A DNA stretch of 64,000 bases, taken from the NCBI RefSeq assembly GCF_001945395.1, contig NZ_MSXV01000010.1, forward strand, positions 132,346-196,345, given 5' to 3'. The first letter of the stretch is position 1. Every line of letters starts with the position of its first letter. The notes under the pieces were generated by a model. The model had not been told where the DNA came from and did not search any database. It saw only the letters and a program-made list of their open reading frames with translations. A program made the position numbers and the translations under genes. Positions 55,959-64,000 of the stretch are shown piece by piece. This stretch comes from Pseudomonas sp. PA15(2017) (GTDB lineage: Bacteria > Pseudomonadota > Gammaproteobacteria > Pseudomonadales > Pseudomonadaceae).

Positions 55959-56729
55959 TTAACGCCCCCTCAACAGTTTTGCCGTGTAGCTGCCGAATAG
56001 CCGCCTGGACGCCGTGGCCGGGCGCCGGTCGGATTGCCCAAAGCGCCGCTCCAGCCAGCTCTGGAAGAAGCCCCAGAGGGTGGTCAGCAACAGGAAGTAG
56101 ATCGCCACCACCAGGTACAGCTCGAACACCCGGAAGGTCGCCGAGGTGATCATCTGGGTGCTGAGCAGCAGCTCCTGCACGCCGATCACGCTGACCAGGG
56201 TGGTGTTCTTGAGCATCACGTTGAATTCGTTGCCCAGCGGCGGCACGATGATCCGCAAGGCCTGGGGCAGCACGATGCGGCGCATCAGCTTGGCGAAGGT
56301 CATGCCCAGCGAACGACCGGCCTCGTACTGGCCTTTGTCCACGGCGGCGATGCCGGCGCGCATGATCTCGGCCATGTAGGCGCCTTCGTTGAGACCCAGG
56401 GCGATGATCGCCGCCTGCAGGTTGCCGGGAATTACCACCCAGCCCAGGTCCAGGTCCTCGAAGCGGAAGATGCCACCCGCCGCCAGCGCGGTGTACAGGA
56501 AGACGATTTGCACCAACAGCGGCGTGCCGCGCATCAGCCATACGTAGAAGCGCACCGGCGCCTGCAGTAGCGGGTTGCTCGACAAGCGCATCAGCGCCGC
56601 GACCAGGCCCAGCACGCAGCCCAGCGCCATGGACAGCACGGCGATCATGCAGGTCAGCCACAGCGCGCGCAGGTACACGTCGCTGGGCTGCAAGAGGTAC
56701 TGCCAGAAGATGTCCCAATTGAAATTCAT
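55959..56729 (-). CDS. Polar amino acid ABC transporter permease
   Basis: A 256-residue HisMQ-type permease. The start at 56729 ([23 protein letters not shown]) lies just after the binding-protein stop. Membrane segments and the [13 protein letters not shown] and [23 protein letters not shown] (EAA loop) motifs are present. Only one permease gene is in the operon, so it probably forms a homodimer. Confidence 0.92.
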   Translation of the reverse strand: MNFNWDIFWQYLLQPSDVYLRALWLTCMIAVLSMALGCVLGLVAALMRLSSNPLLQAPVRFYVWLMRGTPLLVQIVFLYTALAAGGIFRFEDLDLGWVVIPGNLQAAIIALGLNEGAYMAEIMRAGIAAVDKGQYEAGRSLGMTFAKLMRRIVLPQALRIIVPPLGNEFNVMLKNTTLVSVIGVQELLLSTQMITSATFRVFELYLVVAIYFLLLTTLWGFFQSWLERRFGQSDRRPATASRRLFGSYTAKLLRGR

Positions 56730-56740
56730 CGCCCCGGCCC

Positions 56741-57538
56741 TCAGTCCAGCTTGTCGCTGGCGACGTGCCATTTGGCGAGCAGCGCGGTGTAGCTGCCGTC
56801 GGCGCGCATGTCGTCGATGATCTGCCGCACGGCGGCGGACAGTTGCTGGTCATCCTTGCGCACGCCAATGCCGGTGAGGATGCGACCGAACGCCGGTACG
56901 CCTTCCTGGAACAGGTCCGGGGCCATCGCTGCGTAGTAGCCGGCGGTTTCCACCGTGGTGCCGTAGGCGTCGACCTGGTTGATGCGCAGCGCCTGGAAGG
57001 CGTCCGTGTCGGCGTTGTAGACCACCAATTTCATCGGCGCTTTGCCGGCCTCTGCCAGCTTGGCGTTCTCGGCGTCGAGCAGGGTCTTGATGGTCGAGCC
57101 GTTGAGCACGGCGATCTTTTTGCCCGACAGGTCATCGAGGGCCTGGATGTTCTTGGGGTTGCCCTTGGGCACTACGACCGACTGACTGGAATACATGTAG
57201 TTGACGATGTCGATCACCTCGCGGCGTTCGGGCTTGTCGAACAGCTGATCGACGATCAGGTCGCACTGGCTGGCGAGCAGCGCCGGCACCAGCCCGGAGA
57301 ACGGCGTGACGCGCCAGGACACCTGCTTGTCGCTCAGGCGTTTGGCGATTTCCATGCCCAGGTCGATGGCCAGGCCGGTCGGCTTCTGCGCGGCATCGAA
57401 GGACACCAGCGGCGGCGAGTCCATACCCGAGCAGTAGGTCAGCTTGCTGACGTCCTTGAGGCGGTCTGGAGCGGCCGAGGCCAGCGAAGCGGCCAGACCC
57501 AGGGAAACGACGGCGACGAGAGAGCATGGAAGGCGCAT
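56741..57538 (-). CDS. Amino-acid ABC transporter, periplasmic binding protein
   Basis: A 265-residue family 3 solute-binding protein with signal peptide (cleavage near ASAAPD). Features include LTYCSGMDSPPLVSFDA, TGLAIDLGMEIAKRL, CDLIVDQLFDKPERREVIDIVNYMYSSQSVVV and IGVRKDDQQLSAAV. The ligand is probably an amino acid or a gamma-glutamyl derivative, judging from the neighbour. It is the first structural gene of the four-gene operon. Confidence 0.92.
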   Translation of the reverse strand: MRLPCSLVAVVSLGLAASLASAAPDRLKDVSKLTYCSGMDSPPLVSFDAAQKPTGLAIDLGMEIAKRLSDKQVSWRVTPFSGLVPALLASQCDLIVDQLFDKPERREVIDIVNYMYSSQSVVVPKGNPKNIQALDDLSGKKIAVLNGSTIKTLLDAENAKLAEAGKAPMKLVVYNADTDAFQALRINQVDAYGTTVETAGYYAAMAPDLFQEGVPAFGRILTGIGVRKDDQQLSAAVRQIIDDMRADGSYTALLAKWHVASDKLD

Positions 57539-57614
57539 GGTGGTACTCCGTTTGCTGTGATCGAAAGGGCAGCAGTGAAGTGGGAGAAGGCGACCGTCGG
57601 CGGTCTTCAGCTTG

Positions 57615-58283
57615 TTATTGTTCGGTTTGCAGGAACAGCGTCAGGGCCGGCAAGGTGCCCTCGATATGCTCGCGAAGCACCCGTTCGGCCAGGTCGGCGT
57701 CACGGGTGCGTAGAGCGACCAGGATTTGTGCGTGTTCTTCGCGGCCGCTGAGCGGCTTCTCACCGTGTTCGAGCCACAGGCGCATCGGCGCCTCGATCAG
57801 CGAGTAGAGCGCGACGATCTGCTTCATCAGCCGCGGACGTTCGCTGATGCTGCACAGGTATTCGTGGAAGATGCGGTGGCGCACCACCCACTGGGCGGTG
57901 TCGTCGCGGCACTCGTCCATGTCGTCGAGCAGCCGCTCCAACAAGGTCAGATGGCGCTCGGTCACCTTGCTCGCCGCGACGCGAATCGCCAGGCCCTCGA
58001 GGGCGCTGCGCATTTCGAAGACTTCGCGCATCTCCTCGATGTCCAGGCCGCTGACCACCGCCCCGCGATTGGGTCGCAAGGTCACCAGGCCCTGGGCATC
58101 GAGGCGGCGGAAAGCTTCGCGCACGGGCATGCGGCTGGTGCCGATTTCGGCGGCGATGTCCTCGGCCACCAGGCGGTCGCCCTTGCGGTAACGCCCGGCA
58201 CAGATCGCCGCGAGCAGAAAGTTGTAGGCCTCTTCCTCGGCGGTCACGGGTTGGCGCTGGGCGTAGAGCGGGGCAGTAAGCAT
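57615..58283 (-). CDS. GntR-family regulator with FCD domain
   Basis: A 222-residue FadR-type regulator: winged helix at about residues 15-80 (RYRKGDRLVAEDIAAEIGTSRMPVREAFRRLDAQGLV) and an FCD ligand domain with conserved Arg/His metal-site residues (FEMRSALEGLAIRVA, HRIFHEYLC). It lies upstream of the importer operon on the same strand (76-bp gap) and likely represses it in the absence of substrate. Confidence 0.9.
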   Translation of the reverse strand: MLTAPLYAQRQPVTAEEEAYNFLLAAICAGRYRKGDRLVAEDIAAEIGTSRMPVREAFRRLDAQGLVTLRPNRGAVVSGLDIEEMREVFEMRSALEGLAIRVAASKVTERHLTLLERLLDDMDECRDDTAQWVVRHRIFHEYLCSISERPRLMKQIVALYSLIEAPMRLWLEHGEKPLSGREEHAQILVALRTRDADLAERVLREHIEGTLPALTLFLQTEQ

Positions 58284-58717
58284 GGTGTTAGTCCTGAATA
58301 AATGTATCCAATTATCCGTTTAGCCAATTTAGCAAGGAGCGGGCCATTGTCTGGTCGTCGAGAAAATCGGCAGGTTTAACAGCGAGTTGGCCGTTCAGAG
58401 CAGTACCGCCTGGGCTACGGCCAGGCCGCCGGTGTCACCGAATGAAGCACGGGCAACGGGCAGTGCGCACTTGTTGGGCGTTTTGGTGGCAGAGCTGCAG
58501 CGCCCGCGAATCAGACACTGGGCAGGATGATGCGGGCGGTGGCGCAGGACCTTGGTCGGCAGCGCAGCGTGCTCGACGTTCAAGAAGTGAGCGCACGGCG
58601 GGACTCATCTCGGCCGGCATCGCCCATAGGCATGATGGTTATGCACCGCAATCATTTGACCCCGGTGGCCCCAGTGCATAGGGTTGGCGGCCCTGTTTTC
58701 CAGACCATAGGCTGCCC
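58284..58717. other. 434-bp divergent region between the GntR and MFS genes
   Basis: The GntR-proximal 50 bp is AT-rich (TGTATCCAATTATCC at about 58302) and probably holds its promoter and operator. The rest is GC-rich without a supported gene. A minus-strand frame at 58395-58583 looks faintly like a protein tail, but I could not name it. Confidence 0.5.
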
Positions 58718-59899
58718 ATGTCCGCCCGCCCCAAACTGCCGTTCACCATCTACCTGCTGGGCGCGACGATCTTCTCGCTGGTCACCGCCGAATTCATGGT
58801 CGCCGGGATGATGCCGGCGTTGGCCGAGGCGTTTTCGGTAAGCCTGGGCGAGGTCGGCAACCTGATCGCCTTCTACGCTTTGGGCATGGCCCTGGGCGGC
58901 CCGCCCATGACCATGCTGTTGCTGTCACGGGGCATCGGCAGCAAGCAGGCATTGGTTGGCTTGCTGGCAGTGTACGTGCTGGCCGGTGCGTTGGCCGCGG
59001 CGGCGACCAGCTATCCGGTACTGGCGTTTGCGCGGATCATCATGGGCGTGTCCAGTGCGGCCTGCATCGGCCTGTGCATGACCCTGTGCGCGGCGATGGT
59101 CTCCAACCAGGAGCGTGGCCGCGCGGTATCGGTGGTGCTCGCCGGCCTGATGCTCTCGCCGGTGGCCGGTGTGCCGCTGACCGCCTGGATCGAGCAGCAT
59201 CACGGCTGGCGCGCCAGCTCCTGGGCGGTGGTCGGCCTGGCGCTGGTCTGTACGCTGCTCGCCGCCATGCGCCTGCCCAAGGGCGAAGCCGGTGGCGAAG
59301 CGCGCCTTGGCGAGCAGATCAGGACTCTGCGTACCCGCCGCCTGTGGGGCGCGTACCTGACCAGTGGGCTGATCATTGGTGCCACCTTCGCGGCCTTCAG
59401 CTACTGCACGCCGATCCTTATTCAGGAAGTTGGCCTGGCGCCCGGCCAGGTCGCGCCGATGCTGGCGCTCTACGGCGTGGCCAACCTGATTGGCAACATG
59501 CTGGTCGGCCGCGTCGCCGACAGCCACACGATCAGCGTGGTCGGCCTGGGCCTGGCCATGATGGTGCTGGTGATGAGCGTCTTCGCTCTGGCCGGCGACA
59601 ACCTATGGCTGAACCTCACCTGTTTCATCGCCATCGGCCTGACCGGCGTGGCGCTCAACCCGGCGATGGTCGCACGGGTGATGAAGGCCGCCGAGCCCGG
59701 CGCCCTGGTCAACACCCTGCACACCTCGGTGATCACCGCCGGGCTGGCGTTCGGCAGCTGGGCCGGTGGCGCGGCCATCGAGGCCGGCTACGGCTTGCGT
59801 GCGCCGCTGTGGGTGGGTGCGGGCATCGCGCTGCTGGGGCTGCTGAGCGTGATTCGCCCGCTGGCCAGCCGCCGAGTAGCCGCTAGCCCTTGCACCTGA
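58718..59899 (+). CDS. MFS exporter of the DHA1 type (AraJ/CmlA-like)
   Basis: A 393-residue, 12-helix transporter. It starts MSARPKLPFTIYLLGATIFSLV, with the typical VTAEFMVAGMMPALAEAFSVSLGEVG opening helix region, and motif C-like GLMLSPVAGVPLTAWIEQHHGWR. Relatives export arabinose-like sugars, nucleosides or chloramphenicol; the substrate here is unknown. A two-component system is convergent 14 bp away. Confidence 0.87.
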   Translation: MSARPKLPFTIYLLGATIFSLVTAEFMVAGMMPALAEAFSVSLGEVGNLIAFYALGMALGGPPMTMLLLSRGIGSKQALVGLLAVYVLAGALAAAATSYPVLAFARIIMGVSSAACIGLCMTLCAAMVSNQERGRAVSVVLAGLMLSPVAGVPLTAWIEQHHGWRASSWAVVGLALVCTLLAAMRLPKGEAGGEARLGEQIRTLRTRRLWGAYLTSGLIIGATFAAFSYCTPILIQEVGLAPGQVAPMLALYGVANLIGNMLVGRVADSHTISVVGLGLAMMVLVMSVFALAGDNLWLNLTCFIAIGLTGVALNPAMVARVMKAAEPGALVNTLHTSVITAGLAFGSWAGGAAIEAGYGLRAPLWVGAGIALLGLLSVIRPLASRRVAASPCT

Positions 59900-59912
59900 T
59901 CGCCACGCTCGT

Positions 59913-61253
59913 CTAAACGGCGGCCAGCGGCAGCTGTACCTTGAATATGGCGCCACCGCCGGTGGCGTCCTCGACCGTGATACGCCCGCCGTGGGCCCGC
60001 ACGATTTCCTGCACCAGGTGCAGGCCGAGGCCGTGGCCCGGCTGTTCGGTCTTGCCGCGATAGAACGGCTGGAAGATCTGCTCTCGATCCTCCTGCGCCA
60101 CCCCCGGGCCCTGGTCCGTCACCGCCATGCTGCCGTTCGCGCCGACCTGCAAGCTGATGCTGCCCACGCCAGCGCCATGCACCAGGGCGTTTTGCAGCAG
60201 GTTGGTGATCACCCGGCTCAGGGCGCTGGGTTGGCCCATCACCCACACCGGATGCTCAGGTGCCTCCAGCACCAGGTCGTCACAGCGGGCCAGGGCCAGG
60301 GGCGCGATATCGGAAATCACCTCGCGAGCCAGGGCCACCAGATCCACAGTGACGAACTCCATCTTCGGTGACTGCAGCCGTTGCAGGTCGAGCAACTGCT
60401 CGGCCACGGTGGCCAGGCGTGCCAGGTCGATCTGCAGCATGGGTTTGATCGGATGCGCCGGCATGCCGTCCAGGCGGGCCATCAACACGGCGATCGGCAT
60501 GCGCAGCTCGTGAGCGGCGTCACGCAGGAAGCGGTCACGGGCATGATAGGCCTTGCTGGATCGCTCCATGGCCGCGTTGAACGCACTGACCAGCGGGCGA
60601 ATCTCTCGCGGCACCGAGTCCTCGGGCAAGTGAGCATCGTGCTGCGAGATATCCAGCGCTGCAGCGCGGCTGGCCAGCCGGCGCACGCTGCGCATGGCGC
60701 GCAGCACGACGATGGGCGTGGCCAGCAGGGTGAAGAGCAGCAGCGGCGTCAGAAAGTAGGGGCTGAGCAAGCCGGTGGCCTGGACGATCAGACTGGTGAA
60801 GCTCAGGTCCGCCACGCCGCCGACCATGATGTGTACGCGTTGACCCTGGATCTCCTTGACCTCGATGCGCATGGTCAGATGCCGGTGTTCCGGCAGCGCG
60901 CGGATCTGTGAGATGCCGAGCATTGAAACGTAGTTCGCCAGTTCGCGGTATTCGCCTGGCACGTTGCCGAGCTCTTCACGGCGTCCGTTAGCGTCGGCGA
61001 TTACGACCCACAGGCCGGGATTGGTGGCTTGCAACTTGCGCAGCGGCTCGCTGGACTCGAATACCAGGCCCTGGGGCGTGACGGCGATGGAGTCTTCCAA
61101 TACATCGATCACCGCGTCATCCATGAAGGTGAATTGGTCGTCGATGATGTGATACAGCGTGCCGGCGATCGCCGCTACCAGCACCACCACCTGCATGATG
61201 CACAGTGACCACAGCAGGCGACCGATCAGCGATGGATTGTGCGCGGCTTTCAT
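59913..61253 (-). CDS. Sensor histidine kinase
   Basis: A 446-residue membrane kinase: an N-terminal helix (about 10-35), a periplasmic sensor of about 130 residues, a second helix (about 165-190), the phosphoacceptor histidine in AAHELRMPIAVLMARL, and an ATPase domain (NLLQNALVH, DQGPGVA, GHGLGLHLVQEI). It overlaps its response regulator gene by four bases. The signal is unknown. Confidence 0.92.
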   Translation of the reverse strand: MKAAHNPSLIGRLLWSLCIMQVVVLVAAIAGTLYHIIDDQFTFMDDAVIDVLEDSIAVTPQGLVFESSEPLRKLQATNPGLWVVIADANGRREELGNVPGEYRELANYVSMLGISQIRALPEHRHLTMRIEVKEIQGQRVHIMVGGVADLSFTSLIVQATGLLSPYFLTPLLLFTLLATPIVVLRAMRSVRRLASRAAALDISQHDAHLPEDSVPREIRPLVSAFNAAMERSSKAYHARDRFLRDAAHELRMPIAVLMARLDGMPAHPIKPMLQIDLARLATVAEQLLDLQRLQSPKMEFVTVDLVALAREVISDIAPLALARCDDLVLEAPEHPVWVMGQPSALSRVITNLLQNALVHGAGVGSISLQVGANGSMAVTDQGPGVAQEDREQIFQPFYRGKTEQPGHGLGLHLVQEIVRAHGGRITVEDATGGGAIFKVQLPLAAV

Positions 61254-61924
61254 CGGCTTTCCTTGAGCAGGTAACCGACGCCGCGGATCACCGCAATCTC
61301 CGCGCCGGCCTCGGCATCCTTGAGCGCCCGGCGCAGCCTCGAAACGTGGGCGTCCAAGGCGTTGGACTGGATCTCGTCGGCCAGGCCATACACCGCCTCG
61401 TGGAGGTTCTCGCGCAGTACGGTGCGCCCCTGGCGGTAGATCAGCGCCTCGAGGATCAGCAACTGGCGCCGTGGCAACGGCAGCGCCTGGCCGTCGACGA
61501 TGGCCTCGCGGGCGCTGAAATCGAACGACAGCGCGCCAATGGTCGCGATGGGCAGAACCATGGTGGCCGGGCGCCGGGCAATGGCCCGTACCCGAGCCAA
61601 CAATTCGTCGACCGCCACTGGCTTGACCAGGTAATCGTCGGCGCCACCATCAAGACCGTCGACCCGCTCGGCGATCTCGCCGCGAGCAGTGAGCAGCACG
61701 ATGGGCAGCGCCGGGCACAGCCGCCTGGCGGTAGCGATGAAGCCCAAGCCATCGCCATCGGGCAGGCCGCGGTCGAGAATCAACAGGTCGTGCACGTTCA
61801 GCCGCAGGGTTGCGCCTGCCGCGGCCAGCGAGTGCACGCAATCCACCAGCAAACCATGACGGCCCAGCGCCTCTTGCAGGGCCTGGGCCATGGGCAGGTC
61901 ATCTTCGACGAGGAGGATTCGCAA
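61250..61924 (-). CDS. OmpR/PhoB-type response regulator
   Basis: A 224-residue regulator with receiver acidic pair EDD, phosphoacceptor Asp in LLILDRGLPDGDG, conserved Lys in DDYLVKPV, and a winged-helix output domain (LPRRQLLILEALI, SNALDAHVSRLRRAL, GVGYLL). It is the first gene of the pair with the kinase. Confidence 0.93.
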   Translation of the reverse strand: MRILLVEDDLPMAQALQEALGRHGLLVDCVHSLAAAGATLRLNVHDLLILDRGLPDGDGLGFIATARRLCPALPIVLLTARGEIAERVDGLDGGADDYLVKPVAVDELLARVRAIARRPATMVLPIATIGALSFDFSAREAIVDGQALPLPRRQLLILEALIYRQGRTVLRENLHEAVYGLADEIQSNALDAHVSRLRRALKDAEAGAEIAVIRGVGYLLKESR

Positions 61925-62115
61925 GGTGCATTACCGCGCGGTTTATCGGAGCTGCACATAGTAGCGGAGCCGGCGAAAACGCGGCGCAATGTTCAGGCAA
62001 TGTTAACGGGTGACCATCGCCAGTAACGGTCGACGAGGCCGTCAAGGCAAGGTGGCCGCCGACCACGAGGCGATGTCGGAGCACCTGTGCAAGCAACTTT
62101 CGGGCGGGTTGAGGC

Positions 62116-62646
62116 ATGAATCGAACTTTCGTGGTCTTCGGGGCGCAGAACAGCGTGGGCGCGCTGGCCGCCCGTCAATACGGCAACCAGGGCTATGACG
62201 TGGTGCTGGTGACCAACGATGTGCACTGCGTGCAGGCACTGACCTGCGTGCTGGAAAGCGAAGGCATCGCCACCCGTACCTTTACCGGTGACCTGTCCCA
62301 ACCGGAGCAAGTCCGGGCGATCATTCGCTCCATTCGCGGCAGCGTCGGGCCGATCGACGCCATGTACTACGGCCTGGACTCCAGCAATGGCCGCGATCAC
62401 GCGGCCGAGGCGGCCGAGCTGGGTTGCCTGAGCCTGGCGGCGGTGGTCAGCGAATTACTGCCCGACATGCGCTCACGCAAGGCGGGCGCCATTCTGCTCG
62501 ACCAGGGCGCCGCAGACCTGACATGCGCGCACGGCGTCAATGCCCGTCTGTGCCTGCAATGCCTGCAGGAAGCGCGGGCCTGCGAGGGCGTGCGAGTGGG
62601 CACGCTCAGCGTGGGTGGCCTGATCGGCGGACGGCGCGCCAGCTGA
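62116..62646 (+). CDS. SDR-like Rossmann-fold protein lacking the catalytic Tyr-Lys motif
   Basis: A 176-residue protein with an SDR-type nucleotide-binding start (MNRTFVVFGAQNSVGALAARQYGNQGYDVVLV), an acidic turn (TGDLSQPEQVRAII) and PIDAMYYGLDSSN in place of the usual DxLVNNAG. The YxxxK catalytic pair is absent where expected (DQGAADLTCAHGVNARLC), and the protein is about 70 residues shorter than a full SDR. It may be a binding or regulatory protein, or a degenerate one. The frame itself is intact. Confidence 0.65.
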   Translation: MNRTFVVFGAQNSVGALAARQYGNQGYDVVLVTNDVHCVQALTCVLESEGIATRTFTGDLSQPEQVRAIIRSIRGSVGPIDAMYYGLDSSNGRDHAAEAAELGCLSLAAVVSELLPDMRSRKAGAILLDQGAADLTCAHGVNARLCLQCLQEARACEGVRVGTLSVGGLIGGRRAS

Positions 62647-62747
62647 GTCACGGCGCTCCCGTACTGTTTCTGCACGATTGCGTCGTCAGCCATTGCCCGA
62701 CAGAATCGCCCGCCGGCCCGGCAGGGTGCTGATTGACGAGGCAGCCG

Positions 62748-63542
62748 TTGACCCCACGAAAATTGTCCGCACGCCTGGCGCGCGTCGCCGCCCAGGTGCC
62801 CGCCGGAGCACGGCTTGCCGATATCGGCACCGACCACGGCTACTTGCTCGTCGCCCTGATGAGTCGCGGCCTGATCAGCGCCGCGGTCGCCGGCGAGGTG
62901 GCCCTCACCCCGTTGCGCGCGGCCGAGCGTAGCGTGCGCGAACACCAGCTGGGCGAGCGCATCGCCGTGCGCCTGGCCGATGGGTTGGCGGCCATCGAGC
63001 CTGCTGACCGCATCACCGCCATCAGCTTCTGCGGCATGGGCGGTGAGACCATCCGCGACATCCTCGCGCGGGACAAGGCGCGGCTTGGCGGCAACGAACG
63101 GTTGATCCTGCAACCCAACGGCGGTGAGCAACCGCTGCGTCAGTGGCTGATGGACAACGGCTACCGCATCCACCATGAAGAGCTGCTGCGGGAAAACCGC
63201 TTCTTCTACGAAATCATCGTCGCCGAGCCCGGTGAGCCGATGCGCTATACAGAACAGCAACTGTATTTCGGCCCGCTGCTCCTGCAGGCGCGTGGCCCGG
63301 TGTTCGCGGCCAAGTGGCAGCGTTTGCTGCGCCTCAAGCAACAGACCCTGACCGGCCTGGCCCGCGCCGGGCAGGGTGTAATCGATGAAAAGCTGGAGCA
63401 GCAGGTGCGCTGGATCGGTGAGCTGTTTGCCTCGAATGGCGGTTCTGCGGACCTGAAGTGGTCGTGCAGAACCATGCCGATCAGTGCCCCAGACGAATCC
63501 GTTGATCCGCCACCGCCTCGATCAGTGCCTCGTCGTGGCTGA
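62748..63542 (+). CDS. trmK: tRNA (adenine(22)-N(1))-methyltransferase TrmK
   Basis: A SAM-dependent methyltransferase of about 264 residues that modifies A22 in the tRNA D-loop. The SAM motif is ARLADIGTDHGYLLVALM, with AVAGEVALTPLRAAER, the catalytic-loop FCGMGGETIRDIL and LILQPNGGEQPLRQWL. TTG 62748 (MTPRKLSARLARVA) follows GACGAGG and fits the family start; TTG 62733 is in frame upstream. The last 20 or so residues (from about CRTMPISAPDES) are not family-like and overlap the convergent ABC gene by 62 bp. Confidence 0.88.
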   Translation: MTPRKLSARLARVAAQVPAGARLADIGTDHGYLLVALMSRGLISAAVAGEVALTPLRAAERSVREHQLGERIAVRLADGLAAIEPADRITAISFCGMGGETIRDILARDKARLGGNERLILQPNGGEQPLRQWLMDNGYRIHHEELLRENRFFYEIIVAEPGEPMRYTEQQLYFGPLLLQARGPVFAAKWQRLLRLKQQTLTGLARAGQGVIDEKLEQQVRWIGELFASNGGSADLKWSCRTMPISAPDESVDPPPPRSVPRRG

Positions 63543-64000
63543 CCAGCAGCACCGCGGTGCGGCGTTCCCGGGCGGCCTCCACCAGCAGTTCGATCATTTC
63601 CTGCTGGGTGATCAGGTCGAGGCGCGAGCTGGGTTCGTCGGCGAAGATGAACACCGGGTCGAGCAGCAGCACGCGCAGCAGGGAAAGGCGCTGCAGCTCG
63701 CCGCCGGAAACATTGCCGGGCAGGCGGTCGAGCAGGCCGCGGTCGAGGCGCAGGCGTTGCAATAGCCCGTCGATGCGGCTGGCATCGAGGCGATGCAGCT
63801 TGACCAGATCGGCCAGACAGCGGCCCAGCGTGACCGTTGGCGCGAAGGCCGCCACCGGGTCCTGATAGAGCTTCTGGAAGGCCACGCGCGGCGCCTCGCC
63901 ACGCTTGATCACGCTGCCGCTGCGTGCCTGCATCAGGCCGAGAATGACGTCGCCCAGGGTCGACTTGCCACAGCCCGAGGGACCGGTCACGCCGACCACT
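63481..64000 (-). CDS. ABC transporter ATPase, Dpp/Nik type (5' end outside the window)
   Basis: The C-terminal 173 residues of an ATPase. Walker A GPSGCGKSTL lies at the window edge, then the Q-loop region VAFQKLYQDPVAAFAP, signature VSGGELQRLSLLRVL, Walker B VFIFADEPSSRLD and switch LLVSHDEALIEAVADQ. The form resembles the second ATPase of peptide or nickel importers. The start codon and partners lie beyond 64000. Its end overlaps trmK. Confidence 0.85.
   Translation of the reverse strand, partial: VVGVTGPSGCGKSTLGDVILGLMQARSGSVIKRGEAPRVAFQKLYQDPVAAFAPTVTLGRCLADLVKLHRLDASRIDGLLQRLRLDRGLLDRLPGNVSGGELQRLSLLRVLLLDPVFIFADEPSSRLDLITQQEMIELLVEAARERRTAVLLVSHDEALIEAVADQRIRLGH

Noticed and set aside
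58395..58583. Minus-strand 62-codon frame ending ASFGDTGGLAVAQAVLL, possibly a gene remnant
   Set aside because: It looks slightly protein-like at its end, but I could not match it to a family, and no upstream part or ribosome site is visible.

Overview
The window looks like a chromosomal segment of a Pseudomonas species. The evidence is high-GC coding sequence, a BraCDEFG-type branched-chain amino acid transporter, azurin with all copper ligands, a bauR/bauABC beta-alanine locus, the order rplM-rpsI-petABC-sspAB, mpl-ubiX, and Pseudomonas-type REP repeats with their REP-associated tyrosine transposase (RAYT). The species cannot be fixed from sequence alone. I see no prophage, CRISPR array, rRNA or tRNA gene.

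Layout. 1-4.6 kb: the end of a MITE-like repeat, phnW with a divergent LysR regulator, then mpl-ubiX-lipoprotein. 4.7-8.0 kb (minus strand): a 2-hydroxyacid dehydrogenase, an IMPACT/YigZ protein, a TetR regulator and a Tat-exported aldo/keto reductase. 8.2-9.1 kb: two small unknown genes (DUF5872-like and DUF3140-like). 9.1-13.4 kb: bauR divergent from bauABC. 13.5-14.6 kb: a decayed patch with REPINs, a frameshifted RAYT and a truncated NYN-domain gene. 14.8 kb: an exported metallo-beta-lactamase-fold protein with an atypical metal motif. 16.1-21.3 kb: braCDEFG behind a good sigma-54 promoter. 21.3-23.0 kb: a 296-bp element with perfect 20-bp terminal inverted repeats, azurin, and a gene-free stretch rich in DnaA-box-like nonamers. 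23.0-31 kb: TetR, zapG, an alpha/beta hydrolase, trpS, zapE, an AraC-type regulator, nfi and an aldo/keto reductase. 31-36.3 kb: rplM-rpsI, the cytochrome bc1 operon petABC, and sspAB. 36.5-37.2 kb: a BON-CsbD stress pair behind a sigma-54 promoter. 37.3-44 kb: an unknown coiled-coil protein, a threonine-dehydratase-like enzyme divergent from a MocR regulator, amn, a small membrane protein and an HD-GYP phosphodiesterase. 44-53.2 kb: a two-component system divergent from an RND efflux operon, closely resembling Acinetobacter AdeRS/AdeABC, plus an SmvA-like exporter; the adaptor gene carries an in-frame amber stop. 53.5-58.3 kb: a gamma-glutamyltransferase with an amino-acid ABC importer and a GntR regulator. 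58.7-64 kb: an MFS exporter, a second two-component system, an SDR-like protein, trmK, and the end of an ABC ATPase gene that leaves the window.

Most of the window is core metabolism. The most interesting points are the AdeRS/AdeABC-like locus with its broken adaptor and a direct-repeat candidate operator; two sigma-54 promoters; the DnaA-box cluster near azurin; two related families of small palindromic elements that share terminal sequence; and the REP/RAYT patch where two genes are decaying. No completely new multi-gene system is evident.
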